From NCBI RefSeq assembly GCF_900176205.1, contig NZ_LT859959.1, positions 372,001-436,000 on the forward strand: a stretch of DNA of 64,000 nt. The letters run 5' to 3'. Below the pieces are notes generated by a model. It made no database searches. It was not told the origin of the DNA and saw only the letters and a list, made by a program, of their open reading frames with translations. Shown piece after piece: positions 32,011-40,908 of the stretch. The position numbers and the translations under genes are program-made. Numbering within the stretch: the stretch's first letter is position 1; every line of letters begins with the position of its first letter. This DNA comes from Bradyrhizobium sp. ORS 285 (lineage in GTDB: Bacteria > Pseudomonadota > Alphaproteobacteria > Rhizobiales > Xanthobacteraceae).

Positions 32011-35000
32011 GTGAATTACGCTGGCAAGTCTGACGCCGCGCTTTTCTCCCACGGCCTGAGCCCGTCCGCGCCGGCACATTTGAAGCTGGACGCGCCGCCT
32101 GCCCATGCGCCGGCGGGTGCGATCGTCGTTCCCGACGCGCATTTCCTGTTCAACGCCGATTTCAAGCGGTCGGGCCTCGACCTCGTGCTGTCGTCGGACG
32201 GCCGCGAGCTCGTGCTGCCGGATTATTTCAGGGGCGAGAAGCGGGCGGCTCTGGCCTCGCCCGATGGCGCGCACCTGACCGGTGACGTCGTCAACGCGCT
32301 CTCCGGCGCGGTCCAGGTCAGTCAGGCCGGCGGCGCGGCCAGCGTCAGCAAGGTGATCGGCCACGTCACCAAGCTGCAGGGCACCGCGACCGTCATCCGC
32401 AACGGCGTCTCGATCCTGCTTCACAACGGCGACAATGTCGAAAAGGGCGACGTCGTCCAATCCGGCTCCAATTCGACACTCGGCATCACCTTCATCGACG
32501 GCACCGTGTTCGGTCTGTCCTCGAATGCGCGGATGGTGCTGAACGAGATGGTGTACGACCCGAACGGGTCGAACAACTCCTCGCTGATCAGCCTCGTCGC
32601 CGGCACCATCTCGTTCGTGGCCGGCGAGACCGCCAAGCATGGCGACATGAAGGTCGATACGCCCGTGGCGACCATGGGCATTCGCGGCACGGCCGTGCTG
32701 GTCGAGATCGATTTCTCGGTGCCGGGGCAGGGCGGTCTGCCCGATGCGAAATTCCAGGTGCTGGTCGAGCCCGACGGCCGCACCGGCTCCTACGTGCTGT
32801 TCGACAAGACGACGCTACAGCCGATCGCGGTGGTGAACCAGGCCGGCCAGCAGATCCAGATCAGCAACGGCGTGGTGAACCAGAGCGCGGTGCCGCTGAC
32901 GCCGGACATCCAGAAGCTCATCAACGACGTCTTCACGCTCAAATTCACCGACAACACCAATCCGAAGTCGACGACCCACTTCACCGACATCGGGGTGCCG
33001 CAGCCGCTGGCACCGGTGACCCTGCCCAACGGCACCAGCGCAACGCCGATCGTCCGCGTGGTCGATGTGAGCGGCCCGACGACCGGCACGAGCCAGACCG
33101 GGGACCAGCTGACGCACGTTCCCGGTGCGCCGGAGGTCAGGATCCTCGACGCCGACGGCCGGCTGACGTCAGCCTTCGGATTTACTGAGCGCGCCGGTCA
33201 GACCGGGAACGGCACCGATCTCGACACCGTGCTCAGCCGCGTCAACTTCGTCGATGTCAACGGCATCGATCGGCCGACGGTGTCGGTGAGCTTCAAGTCC
33301 TATACCTACAAGAGCGCGCAGCAGACCGATGTCACGACGTCGCTGAACGCCCTGCAGATGCAGGACGTCATGGCGACCGCGGTGCAGATCAAGGTCGCAG
33401 CCGATCCCAACAACAAGAATTACGGCACGGCCACGCTGACCTACAGCGTTCCCGACAACTATTTCGACTTTCTCGGGGCGGGCGAGACGCTGACGCTGAC
33501 CTACCTCGTGCGCGTCGACAACAATTTCGCGCCGTCGAACGAATTCACGGTGGTGCCGATCACGATCACGGTGACGGGCACCAACGACAGGCCCGTGATC
33601 ACGGCAGTCGTCCAGACCATCGCATTCGCGGGCGGCACCAGCGTGCCCGGCGGACCACTGACATCTAACGATCCGACCTCGGGCACGCTGACGTTCAAGG
33701 ATGTCGACCTCACCGACACGCATACCGTATCGGCGAAGCTGACCGGCGCAGTTTTGGACGGCGGCGGCAGCATCCCGCCGGCGCCGCTGGCGCTGTTCCA
33801 GCAGGCGCTGACGGCACAGCTGGCCGCCGACAGCACCGGCAGCGGCACCGGCAAGATCAATTGGAGCTTCGCCAACCTGCCGGTCTACGTCGCGGATTTC
33901 ATCCCAGCGGGCCAGAAGGTGACGCTCACCTACACGGTGACCGTGACGGACTCCCAGGGCGCCACGTCGACACAAACGATCACGGTCACGATCACCGGGA
34001 CGGATGATCCCGCGGTGGTGTGGATCGCGACGACGCAGCCGGGCGACAGCAGCGGCGCGCAGGTGCATTTGTGGAGCGATGGTGCGAACTGGGCGACCGG
34101 TCTGGCTCCGACTGCGACCGACGATGTCATCATCATCACCGATCAGCTGCACGGCCTGACGCCCGCCTTCCCCGTGACCATCGACACGGCCGCCTTCGCC
34201 AAATCGGTCACGCTAAACCATTTTGGCGGCGGAGCCGTTCCCGAACTCGACAATTACCGCACGCTGTCGATCAGCGGCGCGCTGACTGCCAAGGTCGATT
34301 CCCGTATCGCCAATTTCTCGGGCGCGACCATCACGGTGAACGGCTCGGCGCAGATCCTGGACCAGAGCGAGCTGCACAATGCGGGCGCGGTGGTGCTCGC
34401 CGGCGGCGGCGTGTTTGGGGTGGCGGCTGGCATCGTCAACACTGGGACGATCGAGCTGTCCGCTGGCACGCTCACCGTGCACGGCGATGTCACGAATGTG
34501 GATGAGGCCAGCTCCGGCCTGATCCAGGTCGATGTGGGCGCGACCTTGACCCTCGAGGGCGGTAGCATCGACGGCGGCGCCATCCTGATCCAGGGTGCGC
34601 TCGTCATGCAGATGTACGGCACGTTGGGCGAAAGCGGGGATACGCCCCAGCCGGCTCCTGGCCTGCTCGTGTTGAAGGACGGGGCAGCGCTCAGCCATGG
34701 TGAGCTGACCAATTTCGGCATGATCGAGGTGTCGGGCAGCGGCAACGTGCTGACCGACGAGACTGTCACGAATGCCGGCCAGATCAATGTCAACGGCCAG
34801 CTTGCGCTGGACGGCTATACGAGCATCGACAATGAGGACGGCATCGTCACGGTCGAACAGTCCGCGACGCTGACGCTGGCGCGGGCTGATATCACTGGCG
34901 GCACGCTGACCAACATGGCCGGCGGCGCCGTGGCGCTCACGGGCCACGCCGCACTGATCGGCGGGACGCTCGACAATTTCGGCACGGTCACTGTGTCCGG

Positions 35001-38000
35001 CAGCGGCAATGCGTTCGAAGACGAGACGATCACCAACGCGAACGCGATCACCATTGCCGTCGGCGGTGCGCTGTCGCTGAGCGGTACGAGCATCGCCGGC
35101 GGCGCCATCACTAGTGGGGGAACGATCTCCGTCGACGGTGACAGCTCGATCGGCGGCAGCGCCGTCTCGGGCGGCGCTCTGCTGATTGGCGAGACCGGTT
35201 CGTTTGCGGAGGGCACGGCCACCCTGACCGTCGAAGGCGGCACCTCGCTGACCGATGTCGACCTCACCATCGGCAACGGATCAACGCTCGAGGTTGCGTC
35301 ACAAGCCGGTGCGACCCTGGTTGGCGTGACCGTCGACAACTCCGGCACGGTCCAGATCGACCACGACGCGCTGCTGCTGATCGAGGACAGTACGATCAGC
35401 GGCGGCGATCTCGTCAACCACGGCATCGTGCATGTCGAGACCGCGGCTCCCACCACTTTCGACAATGTGACGATCGACAACACCGACGGTCAGATCATCA
35501 TCGACGACGATGGTGACACTCCGGTGGAATCGACTCTGGTCCTGGATGGGAGCACGACGCTCACCGGCGGCACGTTGGAGGTGCGGATCGCCGGGACGCT
35601 GGAGATTGCCGGCAATGACGTGACCTTGTACGGCGTGGACGTCCAGAATGCTGGCGTCTTCACTGTCGATCTCCACGCGATCGTCGATCTCGCCGGCACC
35701 AAGGTCAGCGGCGACGGCACGCTTTATGTCTACGGCACGATCACGGCGAGCGGCCTGAGCGGCCTCAGCGGCACGATCTTCAACTACGGCACGATCGAGA
35801 TCACGGCCGGTACGTTCGAGATCACCGGTGACGTGAGTGGCTCGGGGACGATCAAGGTCGATGACGGCGCGTCCCTGACGGTGGATGGCCACGTCGACCA
35901 GATCATCGATTTCAGCAGCAAGGGCAGCAGCGAGCTCGTCATCGACGACGCGAGCTTCTCCGCCAAGATCGCCGGCCTCGGCGTCTCCGACGAGATCGAC
36001 CTGCAGACGATCAAATGGAGCCTCGCCACGACGGCGTCCTACGATGCTGAGACGGGCGTGCTGACGGTCGTCGACGGCCAGGGTCACAGCATCGATCTGA
36101 CGCTCATCGGCGACTACAGCAATGCGCATTTCGCCGGGAGTGATGACGGCCATGGCGGGACGCTGATCACGCTGATGGCGGATGACGCTGCTCCGGTGGT
36201 GACCGATCCCGGCAAGCCGGGTGTGATCACCGAGACGGCGGCGCAGATGGGGGCGTCCGATCCGCACAGCGTCACCGGCAGCATTCAGTTCACCGACGTC
36301 GACCTGACCGACCGGCCCTCCGCGTCGATCGGCGCGCAGAGCGTGACCTGGACCGCCGTGGATGGGCAGACCGATTTGACCGCCCACCTGACGCCAGGCC
36401 AGATCGCCGCACTTGAGCAGGCGCTGCAGCTCAGTCAGAGCGGCAATGCCAACAACGGCAAGATCGACTGGACCTATGCCATTGCCGATGGCAAGCTGGA
36501 TTTCCTCGGCGCCGGCCAGACTGTGACGGTCACCACCACGGTGACCCTCGACGATCATCAGGGCGGAAAGACGCCGTCGACGATCGTCATCACCATCGCC
36601 GGAACCAATGACCTGCCGGTCATGACGGGCAAGGCGCCGTCGGCTGAGGTCGGCGAGCGCACGGCCCTGTCCGGCTCTGACCTGCTCGACAGCGCGAGCG
36701 GCACGATCACGTTTGCGGACGCCGATGTCACCGACATGCATGTGCTGAAGGTGGCCGGCGTCGTGACCTCGGGCAATGATAGTGGCCTGCCGTCGGATCC
36801 GTCCGTGCTCAAGAACTGGCTGGCGCTCGGCGCGCTCACCGAGTCCGGCACCGGCACGGGATCGCAGGCTTGGACCTTCTCCGCCCAGGACCGGGTGTTC
36901 GACTATCTCGGCGCCGATCAGCACGTGACGCTGACCTACACGGTGTCGATCGACGACGGTCACGGTGGCGTGGTCAACGTGCCCGTCACCATCACGGTCA
37001 ATGGCGCCAATGATGCGCCCGTGATCACCGGCGAAACCAACCCGACCGTCCAGACCGTCATCCTGGCCGAGCAGGCGAGAGTGCTGGGCAGCACCGCCAG
37101 CACCAATGCCGAGGGCATGCCGACCGAGACGTTCGATCACGTGTCGGCCGGCAACATCTCCGACAATGGCCGCGGCCATGGCAGCTTCTATAGCGAGGCG
37201 CTGCACGCGACCTTCACGGCCAGCGGCAATGCGGGGGTCGTGCACGGCTCCTCGCCGGTGTCGGCGGCTCCCTACATGGCCGACGGTGCCGACAAGACCA
37301 ACTATCTCAGCATCGGCAACCACGCGCAGGAGACCATCACCTTCGACAACGTCAAGAACAGCTTCGGGCTGTATTGGGGCTCGGTCGACAGCTACAACAG
37401 CATCTCCTTCTACAACGGCACCAAGCTGGTCGCGTCCTACACAGGCAGCGACGTCGCGCCGCTGCTCGCCAATGGCGGCCAGGCGTCGCTGGCGTCGAAC
37501 GGCTATGTCGAGTTCCTCGGCCTGTCGCCGTTCAACAAGGTCGTCCTCGCCAGCAGCCAGAATGCGTTCGAGATCGACAACGTTTCGGCCGGATATACCG
37601 CCGATCAACCGGTGAAGCTGGCGAGCAAGATGTCGGGCACGCTGACCGTGCTCGACAAGGATGTCGGCGACACGCTGACCGCGGCCGTGACCGACAATGG
37701 CGTCATCAAGTACAATGGCGCCCCGAGCCTGCCCGCCAATGCCCATGTTCAGGCGCTCGCCGATGCCCACGCCATCACTTTCGATCACGTCGCCTCCGAT
37801 GGCGGCCCCGACGTCCTGCACTGGACATATCGTCCCGATGCCGTGAACCTGGATTTCCTCAATCCCGGCGACACGCTGACCGTCACCTATCAGGCTGAGG
37901 TCAGCGACGGCCATGGCGGAACGGCGACCAAGGCGCTGACCGTCACCTTGGCCGGCAACGGCGCGTCCACGATCAACGGCACGGCGCAGGACGACAATTT

Positions 38001-38289
38001 CGTCAATGTCGGTGGCGGCGTCACGATCTTCGGCAAGGACGGCAACGACACCTTCGTGTTCAACCCGCATTTCGGCAGCGCCACGATCGGCGATCTCGAT
38101 CTCACCAAGGATAGCGTCGAGTTCGATTCGTCGCTTTTCGCCAACGGCGATGCGCTCCTGGCCGCGGCACAGTCCGCCAACAACGGCCATGACACCGTCA
38201 TCACCGATGCCGCTCATGACACGCTGATCCTCAAGGGCGTGACGCTCGACCAGTTCAAGGTGCATCACGACGGCTTCCACCTGGTCTGA
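32011..38289 (+). CDS. Giant repeat protein: FecR/retention-like domain, VCBS repeats, beta-helix, RTX-like C terminus (probable adhesin)
   Basis: 2092 aa, GTG start with no clear ribosome site and an in-frame stop close upstream. No signal peptide. Residues about 115-235 are FecR-like (IGHVTKLQGTATVIRNG, GDVVQSGSNSTLGITFIDGT, VDTPVATMGIRGT), close to the LapA retention-module pattern. VCBS/cadherin-like repeats cover about 390-670, 1391-1675 and 1865-1985 (linkers such as VTGTNDRPVIT, VNGANDAPVITG). Residues 671-1390 form a beta-helix with an internal near-duplicate at about 900 and 988 (SGSGN..DET.TNA). A jelly-roll-like domain lies at 1701-1864. The end has GKDGNDTFVF and a DTLILKGVTLDQF tail, typical of type I secretion. 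Likely a surface or secreted adhesin; the partner protease is divergent. Confidence 0.85.
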   Translation: MNYAGKSDAALFSHGLSPSAPAHLKLDAPPAHAPAGAIVVPDAHFLFNADFKRSGLDLVLSSDGRELVLPDYFRGEKRAALASPDGAHLTGDVVNALSGAVQVSQAGGAASVSKVIGHVTKLQGTATVIRNGVSILLHNGDNVEKGDVVQSGSNSTLGITFIDGTVFGLSSNARMVLNEMVYDPNGSNNSSLISLVAGTISFVAGETAKHGDMKVDTPVATMGIRGTAVLVEIDFSVPGQGGLPDAKFQVLVEPDGRTGSYVLFDKTTLQPIAVVNQAGQQIQISNGVVNQSAVPLTPDIQKLINDVFTLKFTDNTNPKSTTHFTDIGVPQPLAPVTLPNGTSATPIVRVVDVSGPTTGTSQTGDQLTHVPGAPEVRILDADGRLTSAFGFTERAGQTGNGTDLDTVLSRVNFVDVNGIDRPTVSVSFKSYTYKSAQQTDVTTSLNALQMQDVMATAVQIKVAADPNNKNYGTATLTYSVPDNYFDFLGAGETLTLTYLVRVDNNFAPSNEFTVVPITITVTGTNDRPVITAVVQTIAFAGGTSVPGGPLTSNDPTSGTLTFKDVDLTDTHTVSAKLTGAVLDGGGSIPPAPLALFQQALTAQLAADSTGSGTGKINWSFANLPVYVADFIPAGQKVTLTYTVTVTDSQGATSTQTITVTITGTDDPAVVWIATTQPGDSSGAQVHLWSDGANWATGLAPTATDDVIIITDQLHGLTPAFPVTIDTAAFAKSVTLNHFGGGAVPELDNYRTLSISGALTAKVDSRIANFSGATITVNGSAQILDQSELHNAGAVVLAGGGVFGVAAGIVNTGTIELSAGTLTVHGDVTNVDEASSGLIQVDVGATLTLEGGSIDGGAILIQGALVMQMYGTLGESGDTPQPAPGLLVLKDGAALSHGELTNFGMIEVSGSGNVLTDETVTNAGQINVNGQLALDGYTSIDNEDGIVTVEQSATLTLARADITGGTLTNMAGGAVALTGHAALIGGTLDNFGTVTVSGSGNAFEDETITNANAITIAVGGALSLSGTSIAGGAITSGGTISVDGDSSIGGSAVSGGALLIGETGSFAEGTATLTVEGGTSLTDVDLTIGNGSTLEVASQAGATLVGVTVDNSGTVQIDHDALLLIEDSTISGGDLVNHGIVHVETAAPTTFDNVTIDNTDGQIIIDDDGDTPVESTLVLDGSTTLTGGTLEVRIAGTLEIAGNDVTLYGVDVQNAGVFTVDLHAIVDLAGTKVSGDGTLYVYGTITASGLSGLSGTIFNYGTIEITAGTFEITGDVSGSGTIKVDDGASLTVDGHVDQIIDFSSKGSSELVIDDASFSAKIAGLGVSDEIDLQTIKWSLATTASYDAETGVLTVVDGQGHSIDLTLIGDYSNAHFAGSDDGHGGTLITLMADDAAPVVTDPGKPGVITETAAQMGASDPHSVTGSIQFTDVDLTDRPSASIGAQSVTWTAVDGQTDLTAHLTPGQIAALEQALQLSQSGNANNGKIDWTYAIADGKLDFLGAGQTVTVTTTVTLDDHQGGKTPSTIVITIAGTNDLPVMTGKAPSAEVGERTALSGSDLLDSASGTITFADADVTDMHVLKVAGVVTSGNDSGLPSDPSVLKNWLALGALTESGTGTGSQAWTFSAQDRVFDYLGADQHVTLTYTVSIDDGHGGVVNVPVTITVNGANDAPVITGETNPTVQTVILAEQARVLGSTASTNAEGMPTETFDHVSAGNISDNGRGHGSFYSEALHATFTASGNAGVVHGSSPVSAAPYMADGADKTNYLSIGNHAQETITFDNVKNSFGLYWGSVDSYNSISFYNGTKLVASYTGSDVAPLLANGGQASLASNGYVEFLGLSPFNKVVLASSQNAFEIDNVSAGYTADQPVKLASKMSGTLTVLDKDVGDTLTAAVTDNGVIKYNGAPSLPANAHVQALADAHAITFDHVASDGGPDVLHWTYRPDAVNLDFLNPGDTLTVTYQAEVSDGHGGTATKALTVTLAGNGASTINGTAQDDNFVNVGGGVTIFGKDGNDTFVFNPHFGSATIGDLDLTKDSVEFDSSLFANGDALLAAAQSANNGHDTVITDAAHDTLILKGVTLDQFKVHHDGFHLV

Positions 38290-38398
38290 GTCCGCGCTCG
38301 CCGCCCGCGATGCGGATGGCGGGTTTGCCAAGCGCGACATCCCTTCGGGATGATCAGACGTCTCGGATCGTTGGCCTCGGCGTGATATCGGATTCTTT

Positions 38399-40630
38399 AT
38401 GAAGCGGTTGAGAGCAGTCCCACGATGGTTCGCGCGCAGGTTCGGCTATGCGCGCGTGATCTGTCTGTTATTGCTGATCGCCTTCGCGGCGTTGCGTGTC
38501 GCAGATCCCGCGTTAGTTCAGGAACTGCGCCTGCGGACGTTCGACAATTTCCAGGCGTTGAGTCCGCGGGTTAAGACCATTCGCCCGGTCACGATCGTGG
38601 ACATCGACGAGAAGAGCGTTGCCGATCCCAAGCTCGGGCAGTGGCCCTGGCCCCGGACGCGAATTGCCGAGATCGTCGACAGACTGACCGAGCTCGGCGC
38701 CCTCGTCATTGCATTCGACGTCGTGTTCGCCGAGCCCGACCGGCTCAATCCCGCCCTCGCCGCGGAGACCTTTCCCAATCTCGACGAGGCAACGCGAGAA
38801 AAGCTGAAGGCGCTGCCATCCAACGATCAGGTTTTGGCCGACGCCGTACGGCGGTCGCGCGTCGTTCTCGGGGAGACGGCGAGCCGCGACGTCCGGGCCG
38901 AACCCGACAAGACGCTGCCGGAGACCGGCTTTGCAGAATTGGGAGACCCGGTCCCGTTCATGGAGCCGTTCCCCGGGCTGCTGCGCAACGTACCGCTGAT
39001 CGAGCACGCCGCAGCCGGGCGTGGCCTCTTCACCATCGAGCCGGAGCGCGACGGCATCGTCCGCCGGGTGCCCATGGTGATGCGGGCGCAGGACGTCAAG
39101 ATGCTGGCGCTGAGCTTCGAGACGCTGCGGGTCGTGGCCGGCGTGGACACGGTTCGGGTCAAGGCCGATACAGGTGGTATCACCAGTATCGGTTTCGGCC
39201 CCCTTCAGATTCCGACTGACGGCAACGCCAAGATCTGGGTGCATTACGCCAACCACGATCCGTCGATCTACGTCTCCGCGATCGACGTGCTTGAGGGGCG
39301 TGTGCCGCCGGAGAAGATCGCAAGAAAGCTGATCCTGATCGGACCATCCGCGATCGGCCTGAGCGACATCAAGACCACACCGGTCTACGCGGCCATGCCG
39401 GGCGTCGAGGTGCATGCCCAGGTGCTTGAGTCGGTGCTCACGGGCTCGATCCTGACCAGGCCGTATTGGGGCATCGTGGTTGAATTCTTCGGCGCCGTGC
39501 TGCTCGGCCTGCTCGTCATCGTGTTCGCGCCCCGGCTCGGTGCCGTCACGCTGGTGCTCGTCGGAGCCGTGTTCGCGAGCGCGCTGCTGGGCGTCTCCTG
39601 GTACTTCTACAAGCAGCACCGGATCCTGATCGATTTCACCTATCCGATGCTGTCGACGACATCAGTCTATCTGACGCTGATCTTCGCGAGCTTCATCCGC
39701 GAGCAGCAGCAGCGCAGGGAAATCCGCGGCTGGTTCGCGCAATACATGTCGCCGGTGCTGGTCGAGCAGCTCGCGCAATCGCCGGAGAAGCTCGTGCTCG
39801 GCGGCGAGGAGCGCGAGATGACAATCATGTTCTCGGACGTCCGCGGCTTCACCTCGATCTCGGAAAGCTATAAGCACGATCCGCAAGGATTGACGGCGCT
39901 CATGAATCGCTTCCTGACACCGTTGACCGACGCGATCATCGCGCGCAAGGGCTACGTCGACAAATACATGGGCGACGCCATCATGGCGTTCTGGAACGCG
40001 CCGCTCGACGATCGGGAGCACCATCTCAATGCGTGCACGGCTGCGCTCGACATGCTGGACAGGATCGACGAGGTCAATCGCGAGCGTGAGCAGGAGGCGG
40101 CCCACGGCGGTCATGTCTATATTCCGCTCAACGTCGGCATCGGCCTCAATACCGGCATTGGCGTCGTCGGCAACATGGGCTCGGAGCTGAAGAAGAACTA
40201 TTCTGTGCTCGGCGACAGCGTGAACCTCGCCTCACGACTGGAGGGCCAGACCAAGGAATACGGCTTCCCGATCATCGTCGGCGCGGCGACCGCGATGGCG
40301 GTGAAGGACAGGCTGGCGATCCTCGAGCTCGACTTCATCATGGTCAAAGGCAAGACCGAGCCGGAGGTGATCTATGCCATCACCGGACGCGAGGACGTGA
40401 TGTATTCCGAGCGCTTCCAGCTGCTGCGCAACCTGACCATCGAGATGCTGGCCGCCTACCGCAGCCGCGACTGGGACGAGGCGCTGGCCGCGATCGCGCG
40501 AGGCCGCAAGAAAGATGAGGCGAAGGAGCTGGCGAAGCTGTTCGATCTTTACGAAGAGCGTATCCGCGCCTATCAGCAGAACCCGCCGCCGGACAATTGG
40601 AACGGCGCCCACGCGCTGACATCGAAGTAG
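38399..40630 (+). CDS. CHASE2-domain adenylate/guanylate cyclase (class III)
   Basis: 743 aa. N-terminal TM near 20-40, an extracytoplasmic CHASE2 sensor to about 340 (FDVVFAEPDR; GRGLFTIEPERDGIVRRVPM), three membrane segments to about 430, then a class III cyclase domain. The metal Asp motif MFSDVRGFTSISESY, GDAIMAFWNAP and YSVLGDSVNLASRLEGQTKEYG are intact, so it should make cAMP or cGMP. It starts 109 bp after the giant-protein gene on the same strand; co-expression or functional linkage is plausible. The ribosome site is weak. Confidence 0.92.
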   Translation: MKRLRAVPRWFARRFGYARVICLLLLIAFAALRVADPALVQELRLRTFDNFQALSPRVKTIRPVTIVDIDEKSVADPKLGQWPWPRTRIAEIVDRLTELGALVIAFDVVFAEPDRLNPALAAETFPNLDEATREKLKALPSNDQVLADAVRRSRVVLGETASRDVRAEPDKTLPETGFAELGDPVPFMEPFPGLLRNVPLIEHAAAGRGLFTIEPERDGIVRRVPMVMRAQDVKMLALSFETLRVVAGVDTVRVKADTGGITSIGFGPLQIPTDGNAKIWVHYANHDPSIYVSAIDVLEGRVPPEKIARKLILIGPSAIGLSDIKTTPVYAAMPGVEVHAQVLESVLTGSILTRPYWGIVVEFFGAVLLGLLVIVFAPRLGAVTLVLVGAVFASALLGVSWYFYKQHRILIDFTYPMLSTTSVYLTLIFASFIREQQQRREIRGWFAQYMSPVLVEQLAQSPEKLVLGGEEREMTIMFSDVRGFTSISESYKHDPQGLTALMNRFLTPLTDAIIARKGYVDKYMGDAIMAFWNAPLDDREHHLNACTAALDMLDRIDEVNREREQEAAHGGHVYIPLNVGIGLNTGIGVVGNMGSELKKNYSVLGDSVNLASRLEGQTKEYGFPIIVGAATAMAVKDRLAILELDFIMVKGKTEPEVIYAITGREDVMYSERFQLLRNLTIEMLAAYRSRDWDEALAAIARGRKKDEAKELAKLFDLYEERIRAYQQNPPPDNWNGAHALTSK

Positions 40631-40640
40631 CGCGATGATC

Positions 40641-40736
40641 CGTAGGGTGGGCAAAGCGAAGCGTGCCCACCATCTTGCCAAGGAATATTGAGCGAGAACG
40701 GTGGGCACGGCGCTGCGCGCCTTTGCCCACCCTACG
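40641..40736. repeat. Palindromic element, family C (96 bp)
   Basis: CGTAGGGTGGGCAAAG (40641-40656) and CTTTGCCCACCCTACG (40721-40736) are perfect inverted repeats. An inner pair CGTGCCCACC/GGTGGGCACG nests within. A second copy is at 58559-58713. Confidence 0.85.
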
Positions 40737-40808
40737 ACGCGTTATTGTGGCGAGGCTGAACGCCACAACGGTGTCATACCGTATCGATTGGCGACGACAG
40801 CCTCGCCG

Positions 40809-40890
40809 CGTCATTGCGAGGAGCGGAGCGATGAAGCAATCCAGAGTCGTTGGCGTGGTCCTGGATTGCGTCGCTTCGCTCGCAATGACG
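40809..40890. repeat. Palindromic element, family D (82 bp)
   Basis: CGTCATTGCGAGGAGCGGAG at the left pairs imperfectly with CTTCGCTCGCAATGACG at the right, and GCAATCCAG (40836-40844) pairs with CTGGATTGC (40861-40869). Located just after family C, before the convergent binding-protein gene. Repeats of this form are common in Bradyrhizobium as I recall. Confidence 0.75.
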
Positions 40891-40908
40891 GAAGCGGGGG
40901 AGCTAGCG

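Noticed and set aside
32011..32710. LapG cleavage motif (TAAG-like) in the giant protein
   Set aside because: No TAAG or close variant is visible in the first 230 residues, so no cleavage site can be assigned.
35299..38340. A 1013-aa open frame antisense to the giant protein
   Set aside because: It is low-complexity Arg/Asp/Val/Gly-rich, a mirror of GC-rich codons in the repetitive sense gene, with no family similarity.
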